From Microcoleus asticus IPMA8 (GTDB lineage Bacteria > Cyanobacteriota > Cyanobacteriia > Cyanobacteriales > Microcoleaceae), in the NCBI RefSeq assembly GCF_013179805.1, contig NZ_SRRZ01000006.1:6379-70378 (forward strand): a DNA stretch of 64,000 nucleotides. The letters run 5' to 3'. Positions 35,831 to 44,761 of this stretch are shown in pieces (within the stretch, counting starts at the first letter, position 1; each line of letters starts with the position of its first letter). Below the pieces are notes generated by a model. That model was not told where the DNA came from, did no database searches, and worked only from the letters and a program-made list of their open reading frames with translations. The position numbers were made by a program, and so were the translations under genes.

Positions 35831-37213
35831 ATGTCAAAATATGACTCCCATCTGAGATGCTCCTTTTGCGGCAAGTCGCAAGAGTACGTCCGCAAGTTAA
35901 TAGCTGGGCCCGGGGTCTACATTTGCGATGAATGCGTGGAACTGTGCAATGAAATTTTAGAGGAGGAGTTCTTTGACTCCAGTAAAACAATTGGTCAACA
36001 GATTCCCCAATCAGAGGTGCGAGAGTCTCAGGGACAAGGAACGCGGCGTCCGGGTCGATCGAATAAATCGAAAATTGTTTTAGGTCAAATTCCGAAACCG
36101 ACAGAAATCAAGCAGCATTTAGACAACCACGTTATCGGCCAGCATTCAGCAAAAAAAGTCCTTTCTGTAGCAGTTTACAACCACTACAAGCGCTTGAGCG
36201 TTGACCAAGCTAAAGATAGCGACAAGTCTTCCCCTGACAGCGATGTAGAACTGCAAAAATCCAACATCCTGCTAGTCGGGCCGACAGGTTGTGGCAAAAC
36301 TTTGTTAGCGCAAAGTTTGGCGCAAATGCTGGAAGTCCCGTTTGCGGTAGCCGATGCGACGACGCTGACAGAAGCTGGATATGTCGGCGACGATGTAGAA
36401 AATATTTTGCTGCGGCTGTTGCAAATGTCGGATTTTGATGTCGAATCGGCGCAGCGCGGCATTATTTATATTGATGAAATTGACAAGATTGCTCGCAAAA
36501 GCGAAAATACTTCGATTACCAGGGATGTATCAGGAGAAGGAGTGCAGCAAGCGCTGCTAAAAATGTTGGAAGGAACGGTGGTTAACGTGCCCCCGCAAGG
36601 AGGCCGCAAACATCCTTACCAAGATTTTATTCAAGTTGACACGAGCAAAATTCTATTTATTTGCGGCGGTGCTTTTGTCGGTTTGGAAAAAATAGTTGAA
36701 CAGCGTTTGGGTAAAAAATCCTTGGGCTTTATTCAGCCAACAGAAAGCGACAGCAACTCAACTTTGCCGGCTAAGGATAAGCGGGCTGCTGATATTTTGC
36801 AGCAGGTACAGCCTGACGATTTAGTCAAGTTTGGTTTGATTCCTGAGTTTGTCGGGCGGATTCCGGTGGTGACGGTGATTTCGCCGCTGGATGAAGCAGC
36901 TTTGATGCAGATATTGACCGAGCCCCGGAATGCGCTGGTGAAGCAGTATCAAAAGCTGTTGAAGATGGACAGCGTGGAATTAGAATTCCAGCCGGAAGCT
37001 CTGCGGGCGATCGCCCAGGAAGCCTACCGCCGCAAAACTGGCGCCCGAGCTCTCCGCAGCATTTTAGAGGAGTTAATGCTCGATGTGATGTACGAGTTGC
37101 CTTCTCGCAAGGATGTGGCTCACTGTATGATTACTCCTGAAATGGTCGAGAAGCGATCGACTGCTGAATTGCTGTGGCATCCCGCTTGGCACAAACAGCA
37201 CGAAACTGCATAA
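35831..37213 (+). CDS. clpX: ATP-dependent Clp protease ATP-binding subunit ClpX
   Basis: A 460-residue protein. The N-terminal zinc-binding domain carries two CxxC pairs (CSFCGKS, ICDECVELC). The AAA+ core has Walker A GPTGCGKT, the pore loop GYVGDDVE, Walker B IIYIDEIDKI, and RDVSGEGVQQALLK. The ClpP-binding loop is present as KKSLGFIQ (LGF in place of IGF). It unfolds substrates and feeds them to ClpP. clpX often follows tig and clpP in cyanobacteria; here it is upstream of a pilin-like gene and downstream of cynS, with no clpP in view. Confidence 0.96.
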   Translation: MSKYDSHLRCSFCGKSQEYVRKLIAGPGVYICDECVELCNEILEEEFFDSSKTIGQQIPQSEVRESQGQGTRRPGRSNKSKIVLGQIPKPTEIKQHLDNHVIGQHSAKKVLSVAVYNHYKRLSVDQAKDSDKSSPDSDVELQKSNILLVGPTGCGKTLLAQSLAQMLEVPFAVADATTLTEAGYVGDDVENILLRLLQMSDFDVESAQRGIIYIDEIDKIARKSENTSITRDVSGEGVQQALLKMLEGTVVNVPPQGGRKHPYQDFIQVDTSKILFICGGAFVGLEKIVEQRLGKKSLGFIQPTESDSNSTLPAKDKRAADILQQVQPDDLVKFGLIPEFVGRIPVVTVISPLDEAALMQILTEPRNALVKQYQKLLKMDSVELEFQPEALRAIAQEAYRRKTGARALRSILEELMLDVMYELPSRKDVAHCMITPEMVEKRSTAELLWHPAWHKQHETA

Positions 37214-37222
37214 TTTGTAATC

Positions 37223-37249
37223 TGTAGGGTGCTTGTGGCGCACCCTACA
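37223..37249. repeat. TGTAGGGTGC / GCACCCTACA hairpin
   Basis: A perfect 10-bp stem with a 7-base loop, 10 bases after the clpX stop. There is no T-run, so it is better described as a dispersed hairpin repeat; a decayed copy (GTAGGGTGCAGCAAGCACCTTAC) follows znuA at about 48900. Confidence 0.6.
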
Positions 37250-37283
37250 AGCTTGGCAAATTTACTTTATGGCAGCTTAAAAA

Positions 37284-37874
37284 ATGTCAGTCAATGTAGC
37301 TAAAGCCAGTAAAAAATCGAGATTGCCAGTATCCAGTTTGCTGCCGAGGATTGGAATTTACAGCGCGGTTATGGCTGGCATAATAGCGTGTTTTTACGAT
37401 TTCAAACTCAATATGATCGCCCCGTCAAGCGATAATAAATATTCAGAAAACCCACAATATATTAGTGCCATCAATAAAGTGCAGCTCCATTACTATGCAG
37501 AGTACGGTCAATTTAGCGATTCCATTGCAGAATTGGGTCTTGGAATGAAAGAACACACCAAGAACTATCATTACACGATCGTCTCATCAATGGGCCCGGT
37601 TCAAACTAGGCACAATCACCGCCAACCAGCACAATTTGAAAGCGCGCTCGCGCTCGCGCTCGCCAAACCTACTGACAGGAGCCCCCCCGGGAAATCCTAC
37701 ACTGGCGCAGTATTTGCTTACAAAGAAAAGGGTAGCAATCTAATAAGAACTATTAGTGCTATATGCGAGAGCGATCGGAAGAACGCAAGTTATGCAGAAA
37801 TTTGGAGTTCGCCAACTTTTGACGGCAAAAAAATTCACTGCCAGCCCGGAACAAGGTTATGGCTAAAAAATTAA
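37284..37874 (+). CDS. Type IV pilin-like G/H protein without a prepilin cleavage site
   Basis: A 196-residue protein with one N-terminal membrane segment (~24-42, IGIYSAVMAGIIACFYDF). The C-terminal domain has ISAINKVQLHYYAEYGQFSDSIAELGLG, the pattern of the cyanobacterial 'type IV pilin-like G/H' family (INRAQQ-YY-E-G-F), and two late cysteines (ICESDR, IHCQPGT). The usual G-FTLIE peptidase site is absent, so it is anchored rather than processed as a pilin. It starts 70 bases after clpX. Repeated ALALALA in the middle derives from GCGCTCGC direct repeats. Confidence 0.6.
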   Translation: MSVNVAKASKKSRLPVSSLLPRIGIYSAVMAGIIACFYDFKLNMIAPSSDNKYSENPQYISAINKVQLHYYAEYGQFSDSIAELGLGMKEHTKNYHYTIVSSMGPVQTRHNHRQPAQFESALALALAKPTDRSPPGKSYTGAVFAYKEKGSNLIRTISAICESDRKNASYAEIWSSPTFDGKKIHCQPGTRLWLKN

Positions 37875-37893
37875 CTGCCAGCCCGGAACAAGG

Positions 37894-39168
37894 TTAAGGT
37901 AAGACCTTGAAACTATTTTGCGTCACTTTTTGACCGTCTAAGTAAAATTGAAACTGCCAATTGCCAGGTTTGTCATCTTGTTTAAAATTGTACCAGCACC
38001 AAGTATTTAATCGCTCGCCCGTCGTTTTTAAATAAGATTGACTCTGGGCTGCGAACAGTCCTTGAGGGTTGACAACCTTACAATAAGTTCTATATTCTCC
38101 TTCTGGCAAGTTAGCAGCACTTACAGCAAAATAGACTTTTTTGTTTTGCTTCAAAGACCAAAAATATCTAGTTTTTGTCGATTCTAGTTCGTCAGTTAAC
38201 ATCACTTGAGTCTGAGGATTTAACTTTTTTGCGTTGATTACTGGTTGGAGATCGACTGCTGTTTGAGGTTGGGGAAATTTCCAGAGCAAAGGAATAAAAA
38301 TAGCAGCAATTGCTGTTAATAATCCGACTGATATCAGTGCGAGTTTTGACTTGTTACGCTGCTGAACTACCTCTAGGGGAATCAAAGCATTGAGGGCAGC
38401 ATCCGCCGAAGGATAGCGGTGTTTGAAATTAGGTTCCACCATTTTTTGCAGCCAGTCAAGAAACTCTGGAGTTAGCTGCGGCAAGCGATGTTTAAAATTA
38501 ATCCGCCCGGTATCGTCCATCAAACTGCCAATTTCGGTAGAATTGATGCCGATTAGCAAGCAAATTAGCGTCGCGCCGAGACTGTATAAATCCGATGCAA
38601 CAGTTAGCTGGCGGTTGAACATTTGTTCTGGCGGCATAAAGCCCAAAGTGCCTTTAACAACGCTGCTGGCGGCCACTTCTCCCCCGCCGATTCTAGCAAA
38701 TCCGAAATCGACAAGGCTGACATTCATCCGGTCATTTACTAAGATATTTTCGGGTTTTAAATCTCTGTGGATGACTGGCGGAACCCGATTTTGCAGGTAT
38801 TTGAGTATTTCTAAAACAGAGATAGCAATTTGCTTGATTTGTTGGGGCTTCCAGCGGTTAGAATTTGCCAAGGAAGGGGCATTTTTGTATTCTTGCACCA
38901 TGCAGAAACCCGATGCAGTTGGGAAGGAATCTAAATAGCGGGGAATGCTAGGATAGTCGAGTTCTCGCAAAATCTGAATTTCTTGTTCGCACGCTTGATA
39001 TTGAGCCCAATTAGCGCCTGTTTGGGCAAATTGAAATTGTTTGACGGCGACGGAACGTTTGGTATTAATTTCGGTAGCAAGATAAGTAACTCTACCGCCA
39101 GCGCGATTGTGTCCGAGTTCGCGGGTTATTTGATAGCCGTAGTTGGAAAAGTCAGGAAAAGCATTCAT
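37894..39168 (-). CDS. Ser/Thr protein kinase, membrane-anchored
   Basis: A 424-residue protein. The Hanks-type kinase domain (1-270) has AVKQFQF (Lys), VIHRDLKPENILV (catalytic Asp), VDFGFAR (DFG), and GTLGFMPPEQM in place of APE. A membrane span (~280-300, LALISVGLLTAIAAIFIPLLW) leads to a ~120-residue extracytoplasmic domain with two cysteines (YCKVVNPQG, WCWYNFKQ). The kinase domain is nearly the same in layout as the next gene (39492-41537), while the sensory C-termini differ. This suggests duplication followed by exchange of the input domain. Confidence 0.87.
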   Translation of the reverse strand: MNAFPDFSNYGYQITRELGHNRAGGRVTYLATEINTKRSVAVKQFQFAQTGANWAQYQACEQEIQILRELDYPSIPRYLDSFPTASGFCMVQEYKNAPSLANSNRWKPQQIKQIAISVLEILKYLQNRVPPVIHRDLKPENILVNDRMNVSLVDFGFARIGGGEVAASSVVKGTLGFMPPEQMFNRQLTVASDLYSLGATLICLLIGINSTEIGSLMDDTGRINFKHRLPQLTPEFLDWLQKMVEPNFKHRYPSADAALNALIPLEVVQQRNKSKLALISVGLLTAIAAIFIPLLWKFPQPQTAVDLQPVINAKKLNPQTQVMLTDELESTKTRYFWSLKQNKKVYFAVSAANLPEGEYRTYCKVVNPQGLFAAQSQSYLKTTGERLNTWCWYNFKQDDKPGNWQFQFYLDGQKVTQNSFKVLP

Positions 39169-39189
39169 AGGTAAATAGTTGATAGTTGA

Positions 39190-39316
39190 TATAGCAATCC
39201 TAAATGAGTCGTAAAAAGATGTAGGGGTAGTGCCCCCGTGCCTACCCCGGCCTTATGGGGCAACCACGGGGGGTTTGCCCCTACAATAATTACACAAATG
39301 ATTTAGGATTGCTATA
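39190..39316. mobile_element. 127-bp MITE-like element
   Basis: Perfect 16-base terminal inverted repeats TATAGCAATCCTAAAT and ATTTAGGATTGCTATA enclose an inner imperfect palindrome beginning GTAGGGGTAGTGCCCCC and ending GGTTTGCCCCTAC. There is no coding capacity. It lies between the two kinase genes and accounts for much of that 323-base gap. The rest is A/T-rich with a decayed GTGAGGGCTTCAGTCATTGAGG segment (~39440). Confidence 0.75.
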
Positions 39317-39491
39317 GTTAGTGGTTGAGAATTGTGGTAGTTAATAGCGAGGTTTTTAAGAGTTGGATTTAAAGCGAACTCTCGAAACAATCCGCAAACA
39401 ACAGGCAGGAATGCAGACTCTTAATGTTTGGTAAGGTTTTTAGTGAGGGCTTCAGTCATTGAGGTTGAAAGTCCTTGCTGCGAACAAGTTT

Positions 39492-41537
39492 TTACGGTTT
39501 AATTAAATTTGGTCGGGATTTGCGATATTTGGCAAGCATTCTTTTTGGTTTAAAAACGAGCGAGTCAATTAACGGAATTCCAGTGACGGCTAGAGATGTC
39601 ATTATCGTTCCTCCTACAACTAATATTTCTCTGGGTTCAACCCATGCTAATTCAGATTCTAAGTTTAAAAAGTTTAGAAATGCTACTGACAAACTCATAC
39701 AAAATCCGGCAGTAAGAAAAGCTCTTTTGGTAGCATCTACTTCAAGAATTTGTCTGGCTATCTGCTGGTCAATCAGCTTGTTAAATACCGAATTGACTAT
39801 CTTGTAAATCAGGAATGCCAGCGTTAGAATCCAGAAGACTATGAAGCTATCAGCATACAATGAAAATGATAAAAGCAGCATAATAACTGCTACTATCGTA
39901 ACCTTTTTGAGCGTCACATTTGTAATCCTTCCTAGTATTAAGGCTCCCAATAAAGTTACTGCGAGCGAAGCCAGCACTGACCCAGCATACACAAAGCTCA
40001 TTAATTTATAATCGATCGTACCCTGCGCGATATCAAAAAGAATACTGGTTAATCTGCTGCTAATAACACTATAAAATATCAATCCTATTAACCCTCCACA
40101 TAAAGCTAAAAACCAATTAAAATCATATTTGTTTAATTTGGCTGCAATGGCGATTTCGGCGACTGAAAATCCTAAGAAGCCACTCGTAACACTGATGGGA
40201 AGCATGATAGTAGTAGTCCCAAAATGCCAAAAGAAGCCACCCGGCGAAGAGAGGAAATTAGGAATTTCACTCAAGAAAAGTATCAAAACTATTAACAGCA
40301 AACCGTACATACAAGTTGGTGGTAAAATCAAACACCACATAAAAGTCAGCCTGAATACCGACAAAAAATTAGTTTTCTGCGGTACGGGCAGCGGGGCTGT
40401 TGTGACTTGCAATTCTATTGTATGAGTTTCTGGTTCAGAATTTGCGCGCAAGATGATTTGGCGGTTGTAAGTTTGACTTTCCAGCAATTTGCTCGTATCG
40501 ACGGCGATTGTACACTCGATATTATTGCTTTCAAATGCCTCGGGTTCAAAGGAGATCCAAGAGTGGTCGTAGGGCGTGTGGGGCGGATCGTTCGGATGCG
40601 GGGCTACTTCCCACCTGCCACAAAGCATTGTATCGGGAATTGGGTTGCTAATTGCAATAGTTTGTGTTAAGATTTCTCCATATTCAGTAGCTGTGAATTG
40701 AATGCGATCGCGCTCAATTCTCACTTTCGGCAAACTGCTGACATCCAAAGATTGTAGCGCAGTTAAAGCATCCGCAGCCGATGGATATCTGTCTTGCAAT
40801 CTCGGCGCTACCATCCTCTCCAACCAATTCATCCAACCCTGCTGCAATGGCGGTACTAAATGCCGGAAATGAATGCCATAATTGGCATCGACTAAATTAC
40901 CGACATCCGCAGATTTCGTACCAGTTAACAAGCAAATCAGCGTTATCCCCAAGCCGTAAAGGTCGGATGCTTTGGTTAATTTTCGGTTGAACATTTGTTC
41001 CGGCGGCATGAATCCCATCGTGCCTTTGACGACGCTGCTAGCCGCGATATTTCCACCTCCTAGCCGAGCAAAACCGAAGTCTACTAAATAAACATTGAGT
41101 TCGTCATCTATTAACAAGTTTTCTGGCTTAATGTCGCGGTGAATTATCGGCGGTTTCTGAGATTGCAGGTTAACTAAAATCTCTAAAGTTGCGATCGCAA
41201 TTTGCTTGATATCCGGCGGCGAAAAAGTCCGCGCGACAGCAGATTCGGCATTTTTGTATTCCTGCACCATGCAGAAACCGCTGTCAGTTTGAAAAGAATC
41301 GAGATAGCGGGGAATGCCAGGAAAATCCAGTTTTTGCAAAACTTTAATTTCTTGTTCGTAAGCTTCGTATTCTGCCCAGCTAGCACCTAATTTGGCAAAT
41401 TGAAATTGCTTAATTACAACTAATTTTTGAGTATTCGTATTTTTCGCTAAGTACGTAACTCGGCCGCCGAGACTGTTGTGTCCGAGTTCTTTTTCAATTT
41501 GATAGCCGTGAGTGGAAAAATCGGGGAAGGCGTTCAT
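39492..41537 (-). CDS. Ser/Thr protein kinase with Ig-like and polytopic membrane domains
   Basis: A 681-residue protein. The kinase domain (1-270) has VIKQFQF, IIHRDIKPENLLI, VDFGFAR and GTMGFMPPEQM. A beta-sandwich region (~280-390, RIERDRIQFTATEYGEILTQTIAISN, RWEVAPHPNDPPH) resembles the Ig-like module often attached to these kinases. About six to seven membrane spans follow (400-640). It shares its first 12 residues (MNAFPDFS..GYQ) and kinase layout with the 37894 protein. Target and signal unknown. Confidence 0.85.
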   Translation of the reverse strand: MNAFPDFSTHGYQIEKELGHNSLGGRVTYLAKNTNTQKLVVIKQFQFAKLGASWAEYEAYEQEIKVLQKLDFPGIPRYLDSFQTDSGFCMVQEYKNAESAVARTFSPPDIKQIAIATLEILVNLQSQKPPIIHRDIKPENLLIDDELNVYLVDFGFARLGGGNIAASSVVKGTMGFMPPEQMFNRKLTKASDLYGLGITLICLLTGTKSADVGNLVDANYGIHFRHLVPPLQQGWMNWLERMVAPRLQDRYPSAADALTALQSLDVSSLPKVRIERDRIQFTATEYGEILTQTIAISNPIPDTMLCGRWEVAPHPNDPPHTPYDHSWISFEPEAFESNNIECTIAVDTSKLLESQTYNRQIILRANSEPETHTIELQVTTAPLPVPQKTNFLSVFRLTFMWCLILPPTCMYGLLLIVLILFLSEIPNFLSSPGGFFWHFGTTTIMLPISVTSGFLGFSVAEIAIAAKLNKYDFNWFLALCGGLIGLIFYSVISSRLTSILFDIAQGTIDYKLMSFVYAGSVLASLAVTLLGALILGRITNVTLKKVTIVAVIMLLLSFSLYADSFIVFWILTLAFLIYKIVNSVFNKLIDQQIARQILEVDATKRAFLTAGFCMSLSVAFLNFLNLESELAWVEPREILVVGGTIMTSLAVTGIPLIDSLVFKPKRMLAKYRKSRPNLIKP

Positions 41538-41578
41538 ATAGTTTGTAGTAATGTTTTTGTGGGATGGGCTTCTAGCCC

Positions 41579-41748
41579 GTCATTAACAGGCAAGATGCCT
41601 GTTCCACAAACAGTGATTTTTTTTTTATGGGTTTCTATCCTGTCAGCAACAGGCATCTTGCCTGTTCCACAAAGAGTTATTTTTTTGTGGGTTATATCCT
41701 GTCAGCAACAGGCAAGATGCCTGTTCCACAAAGAGTTATTTTTTTTCG
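41579..41748. repeat. Three tandem AACAGGCAAGATGCCTGTT units
   Basis: Palindromes at about 41585, 41648 and 41707 (spacing 63 and 59 bases) are each followed by CCACAAA and a T-run of 7-10 bases. The units read outward from the kinase gene towards the riboswitch. A related palindrome (ACAGGCGGGACGCCTGTGCCACAA) lies between znuB and znuC at about 46980. Confidence 0.75.
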
Positions 41749-41794
41749 GATGGATCGACATTACCAAAATAACTTTTTTCCAAAAAGGCGGCAA

Positions 41795-41945
<151 letters not shown>

Positions 41946-41971
41946 CTTTTGAACGCATCTGCGAGGTACGG

Positions 41972-42382
41972 ATGATGGATGGAATTAACAGGGCTGTACG
42001 CACAAAGCACAGTCTGTTTGTTTGCACTGCTTGCGCTAGTGTTTGGAAAAACGGCAAACGCGAAGGCAAAAGCGGCGGTCAACAATTTATGGAAGACTTA
42101 TCGAAACTCGCTAAAGATTGGGAATTTTGCGATGAGTTTGACATTCTGGAAGTTGAGTGCATGAGTGCTTGCAGTCACTCTTGTGCGGTGTCTTTTGCTG
42201 CTGTTGGAAAGTACACTTATCTGTTTGGCGATTTACCAGCAAATGAGTCGGAAAGCGTCGAGGCGGTACTCGAATGCGCGGGTCAATACTATGCCAAACC
42301 GGACGGTTTGTTGCCTTGGTCTGAGCGTCCTCAAGCTCTGAAAAAAGGCGTTTTAGCAAAGATTCCACCACTACCAAATTAG
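41972..42382 (+). CDS. DUF1636 cysteine-rich (2Fe-2S/metal-binding type) protein
   Basis: A 136-residue protein; the adjacent ATG 41975 is equally possible. Cysteines are arranged FVCTACASVWK near the N-terminus and ECMSACSHSCAVSF in the middle, the DUF1636 pattern, reminiscent of thioredoxin-like ferredoxins. The C-terminal part contains the conserved GLLPWSERPQALKKGVLAKIPPL. The family is repeatedly found with cobalamin riboswitches and CobW-type genes; a role in cobalt handling or B12-related metabolism is inferred from that. It is directly controlled by the riboswitch at 41795-41945. Confidence 0.8.
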   Translation: MMDGINRAVRTKHSLFVCTACASVWKNGKREGKSGGQQFMEDLSKLAKDWEFCDEFDILEVECMSACSHSCAVSFAAVGKYTYLFGDLPANESESVEAVLECAGQYYAKPDGLLPWSERPQALKKGVLAKIPPLPN

Positions 42383-42415
42383 ATAGGTTTGTAGTAAGGA
42401 CTTTAGTTTTTCCCT

Positions 42416-42540
42416 TCTCGTTCCTAGGCTTTGCCTGGTAACGCATACGCAAAAGCTCTGCCTCGTATTAAAAGCGCTCCTTTATTCCAACGAGGCAGAG
42501 CTTATAGATCGGTATTCCCAGGCTCGGCCTGGGAACGAGA
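42416..42540. repeat. Nested inverted-repeat element between DUF1636 and cobW
   Basis: Outer 23-base arms (42416-42438, 42518-42540, TCTCGTTCC-AGGC type, four mismatches) enclose perfect 14-base inner arms AAGCTCTGCCTCGT (42453-42466) and ACGAGGCAGAGCTT (42490-42503). It is a small dispersed element that could fold strongly in the mRNA between the two genes. Confidence 0.7.
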
Positions 42541-42572
42541 TATCCCATCACCAAATAAGCACAAAATTATCA

Positions 42573-43607
42573 ATGCACAAAATTCCTGTTACTGTCATCA
42601 CTGGTTTTCTAGGTAGCGGCAAAACTACCTTAATTCGCCACTTATTGCAAAATAATCAAGGTCGCCGCATTGCTGTTCTGGTTAACGAATTTGGCGAAAT
42701 CGGAATTGACGGAGAACTGCTGCGCGATTGCCAAGTTTGCGACGAAGAAGAAAATGTCAGCAGCAATATTGTAGAACTAACAAATGGTTGTCTTTGCTGC
42801 ACTGTTCAAGAGGAATTCTTGCCGACTATGCAGGAACTGTTGAAGCGCAGAGAACAAATTGATTGTATCTTAATTGAGACTTCGGGCCTCGCACTTCCTA
42901 AACCTTTAATTCAAGCTTTTCGCTGGCCGGAAATTCGCACCGGTGCTACAGTGGACGGTGTAGTTGCTGTTGTCGATTGCGAAGCTGTTGCTAGCGGTAC
43001 TTTTGTCGGTGATATCGATGCTTTGATGGCACAGCGACAAGCTGATTCTAGTTTAGATCATGAAACTCCGATCGAGGAATTGTTTGAAGACCAGTTAGCC
43101 TGTGCCGATATGGTACTTTTAACGAAGGTCGATCGCGTAGATGCGGAAACTCACAAGAAAGTCCAAAGCTGGTTGCAACAAGAGTTGCGTCCGAGTGTGA
43201 AAATTGTGCCCTGCAAAGGTGGCGAAATTAACCCCGATGTGCTAATGGGATTTAATGCGGCGGTTGAGGATGATTTGGAGTCTCGCCCGAGTCACCACGA
43301 CACTGAGGAGGAACACGAACATGATGATGATATTAACTCGACTTTCTTTATTGCCGATCGCGAATTTGAACCTGAAGCTTTGGTGAAAAAACTGCAATCC
43401 TTGATGCAGCAGGAAGAAATCTATCGGATTAAAGGGTTTGTGGCAGTTCCCAAGAAACCGATGAGGATGGTGTTGCAAGGTGTGGGTTCGCGGATAGAAT
43501 ATTTTTACGATCGTCCTTGGCAACCTTCCGAACTCCGCCAAACTAAATTAGTGTTGATCGGTCGAGAGTTAGAGCGCGATCGAATTGCAGCTATGATTAA
43601 CAATTAA
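42573..43607 (+). CDS. cobW: CobW-type COG0523 GTPase
   Basis: A 344-residue protein. Walker A GFLGSGKTTL, NEFGEIGIDG, the metal-binding CxCC motif GCLCCTV, LLTKVDRVD (NKxD-like, reading TKVD) and a His/Glu-rich stretch HHDTEEEHEHDDD before the C-terminal CobW domain (YRIKGFVAVP) are all visible. COG0523 proteins are metal chaperones powered by GTP. Because a cobalamin riboswitch and DUF1636 precede it, cobalt delivery for B12 is the most likely role, in contrast to the zinc-linked paralogue at 43790. It starts 190 bases after DUF1636, with an inverted-repeat element between them. Confidence 0.85.
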   Translation: MHKIPVTVITGFLGSGKTTLIRHLLQNNQGRRIAVLVNEFGEIGIDGELLRDCQVCDEEENVSSNIVELTNGCLCCTVQEEFLPTMQELLKRREQIDCILIETSGLALPKPLIQAFRWPEIRTGATVDGVVAVVDCEAVASGTFVGDIDALMAQRQADSSLDHETPIEELFEDQLACADMVLLTKVDRVDAETHKKVQSWLQQELRPSVKIVPCKGGEINPDVLMGFNAAVEDDLESRPSHHDTEEEHEHDDDINSTFFIADREFEPEALVKKLQSLMQQEEIYRIKGFVAVPKKPMRMVLQGVGSRIEYFYDRPWQPSELRQTKLVLIGRELERDRIAAMINN

Positions 43608-43752
43608 TTGTCATCTCAGAGGGGCGGGTTGATGGATATTTTGAATTGCAGCAAATATTATTGGTAAAACTCGCTCCTCCAAGCTCTCACGAACAATTTA
43701 TTAACATTATTTAATATTGTGACCGCTGCCAGCAAGTTTGGTATAGAATAGC

Positions 43753-43765
43753 GATAATGGTTATC
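43753..43765. promoter_or_regulatory. Zur-box-like palindrome upstream of the zinc COG0523 gene
   Basis: GATAATGGTTATC (dyad GATAA-N3-TTATC), within GCGATAATGGTTATCATTGT. This matches the TGATAAT..ATTATCA core of cyanobacterial Zur sites and lies 24 bases before the start at 43790. It is expected to repress the downstream gene when zinc is plentiful. Confidence 0.7.
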
Positions 43766-43789
43766 ATTGTACAATAATCGAGGTCAAGT

Positions 43790-44761
43790 ATGGTGACTGC
43801 TGGGGCGATCGAATCAGTTCCTGTTACCGTTCTCACAGGCTATCTGGGTGCAGGCAAAACTACGCTACTCAACCGGATTTTAACAGAGGAACACGGCAAA
43901 AAAGTTGCAGTCATTGTCAACGAATTCGGCGAAGTAGGCATCGACAACCAACTGATAATTGATGCCGACGAAGAAATTTTTGAGATGAACAACGGCTGCA
44001 TTTGCTGTACAGTCCGAGGCGATTTAATTCGGATTATCGGTAACTTAATGAAGCGGCGCGACAAATTCGATCACATAGTCATCGAAACCACTGGTTTAGC
44101 CGACCCAGCACCCGTAATTCAAACATTTTTTGTAGACGAAGATATGCGGGACAAATTGCTGCTAGACGCAGTTGTCACCGTAGTCGATGCCAAGCACATC
44201 TGGCAGCACTGGGACGCAGACGAAGCTCAAGAACAAATTGCCTTCGCTGATGTAGTTTTACTCAACAAAACTGATTTGGTGACTGAGGAAGAATTGGCAG
44301 AATTAGAAAAGCGAATTCGCGCGATGAATGCAATGGCAAAAATTTACCGCACCCGCAACGCTGAATTAGCAATGGAGGCTTTGTTGGGCGTCAAAGCCTT
44401 TGATTTGAACCGGGCATTAGAAATCGAACCAGACTTTTTGGGCGAACACACTCACGAACACGACGAAACAGTTACTTCCGTAGCCATAGTAGAATCCGGC
44501 GCTATTGACCGCAACAAATTCAGCGATTGGATTGAGGAATTGTTGCGGACTCAAGGGCCGAATATCTTTCGGACAAAAGGCATTTTGAATGTCGCCGGAG
44601 ACAACAAGCGATTTGTTTTCCAAGGAGTACACATGGTGTTTGATGGCAGACCGGATAGACCTTGGAAAGCCACCGAAACTCCGAAAAACGAGCTTGTATT
44701 CATCGGTCGCACTTTAAACGAAAATCAATTGCGAGAGGATTTTCGTAAATGTCTGGTTTAA
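43790..44761 (+). CDS. Zinc-linked COG0523 GTPase (metallochaperone)
   Basis: A 323-residue protein. Walker A GYLGAGKTTLL, NEFGEVGID, CxCC motif NGCICCTV, ETTGLADPAP, NKTDLV, a His-rich HTHEHDE before the CobW C-terminal domain (IFRTKGILNVAG) and the family end-motif ELVFIGRTL are visible. Its predicted Zur box and the neighbouring znu genes place it among the zinc-responsive COG0523 proteins, which allocate scarce zinc to client enzymes. Its 3' end overlaps the WD40 gene by 13 bases. Confidence 0.88.
   Translation: MVTAGAIESVPVTVLTGYLGAGKTTLLNRILTEEHGKKVAVIVNEFGEVGIDNQLIIDADEEIFEMNNGCICCTVRGDLIRIIGNLMKRRDKFDHIVIETTGLADPAPVIQTFFVDEDMRDKLLLDAVVTVVDAKHIWQHWDADEAQEQIAFADVVLLNKTDLVTEEELAELEKRIRAMNAMAKIYRTRNAELAMEALLGVKAFDLNRALEIEPDFLGEHTHEHDETVTSVAIVESGAIDRNKFSDWIEELLRTQGPNIFRTKGILNVAGDNKRFVFQGVHMVFDGRPDRPWKATETPKNELVFIGRTLNENQLREDFRKCLV

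Noticed and set aside
37223..37249. Hairpin after clpX as a terminator
   Set aside because: No T-run; a decayed copy occurs after znuA, so it is listed as a repeat.
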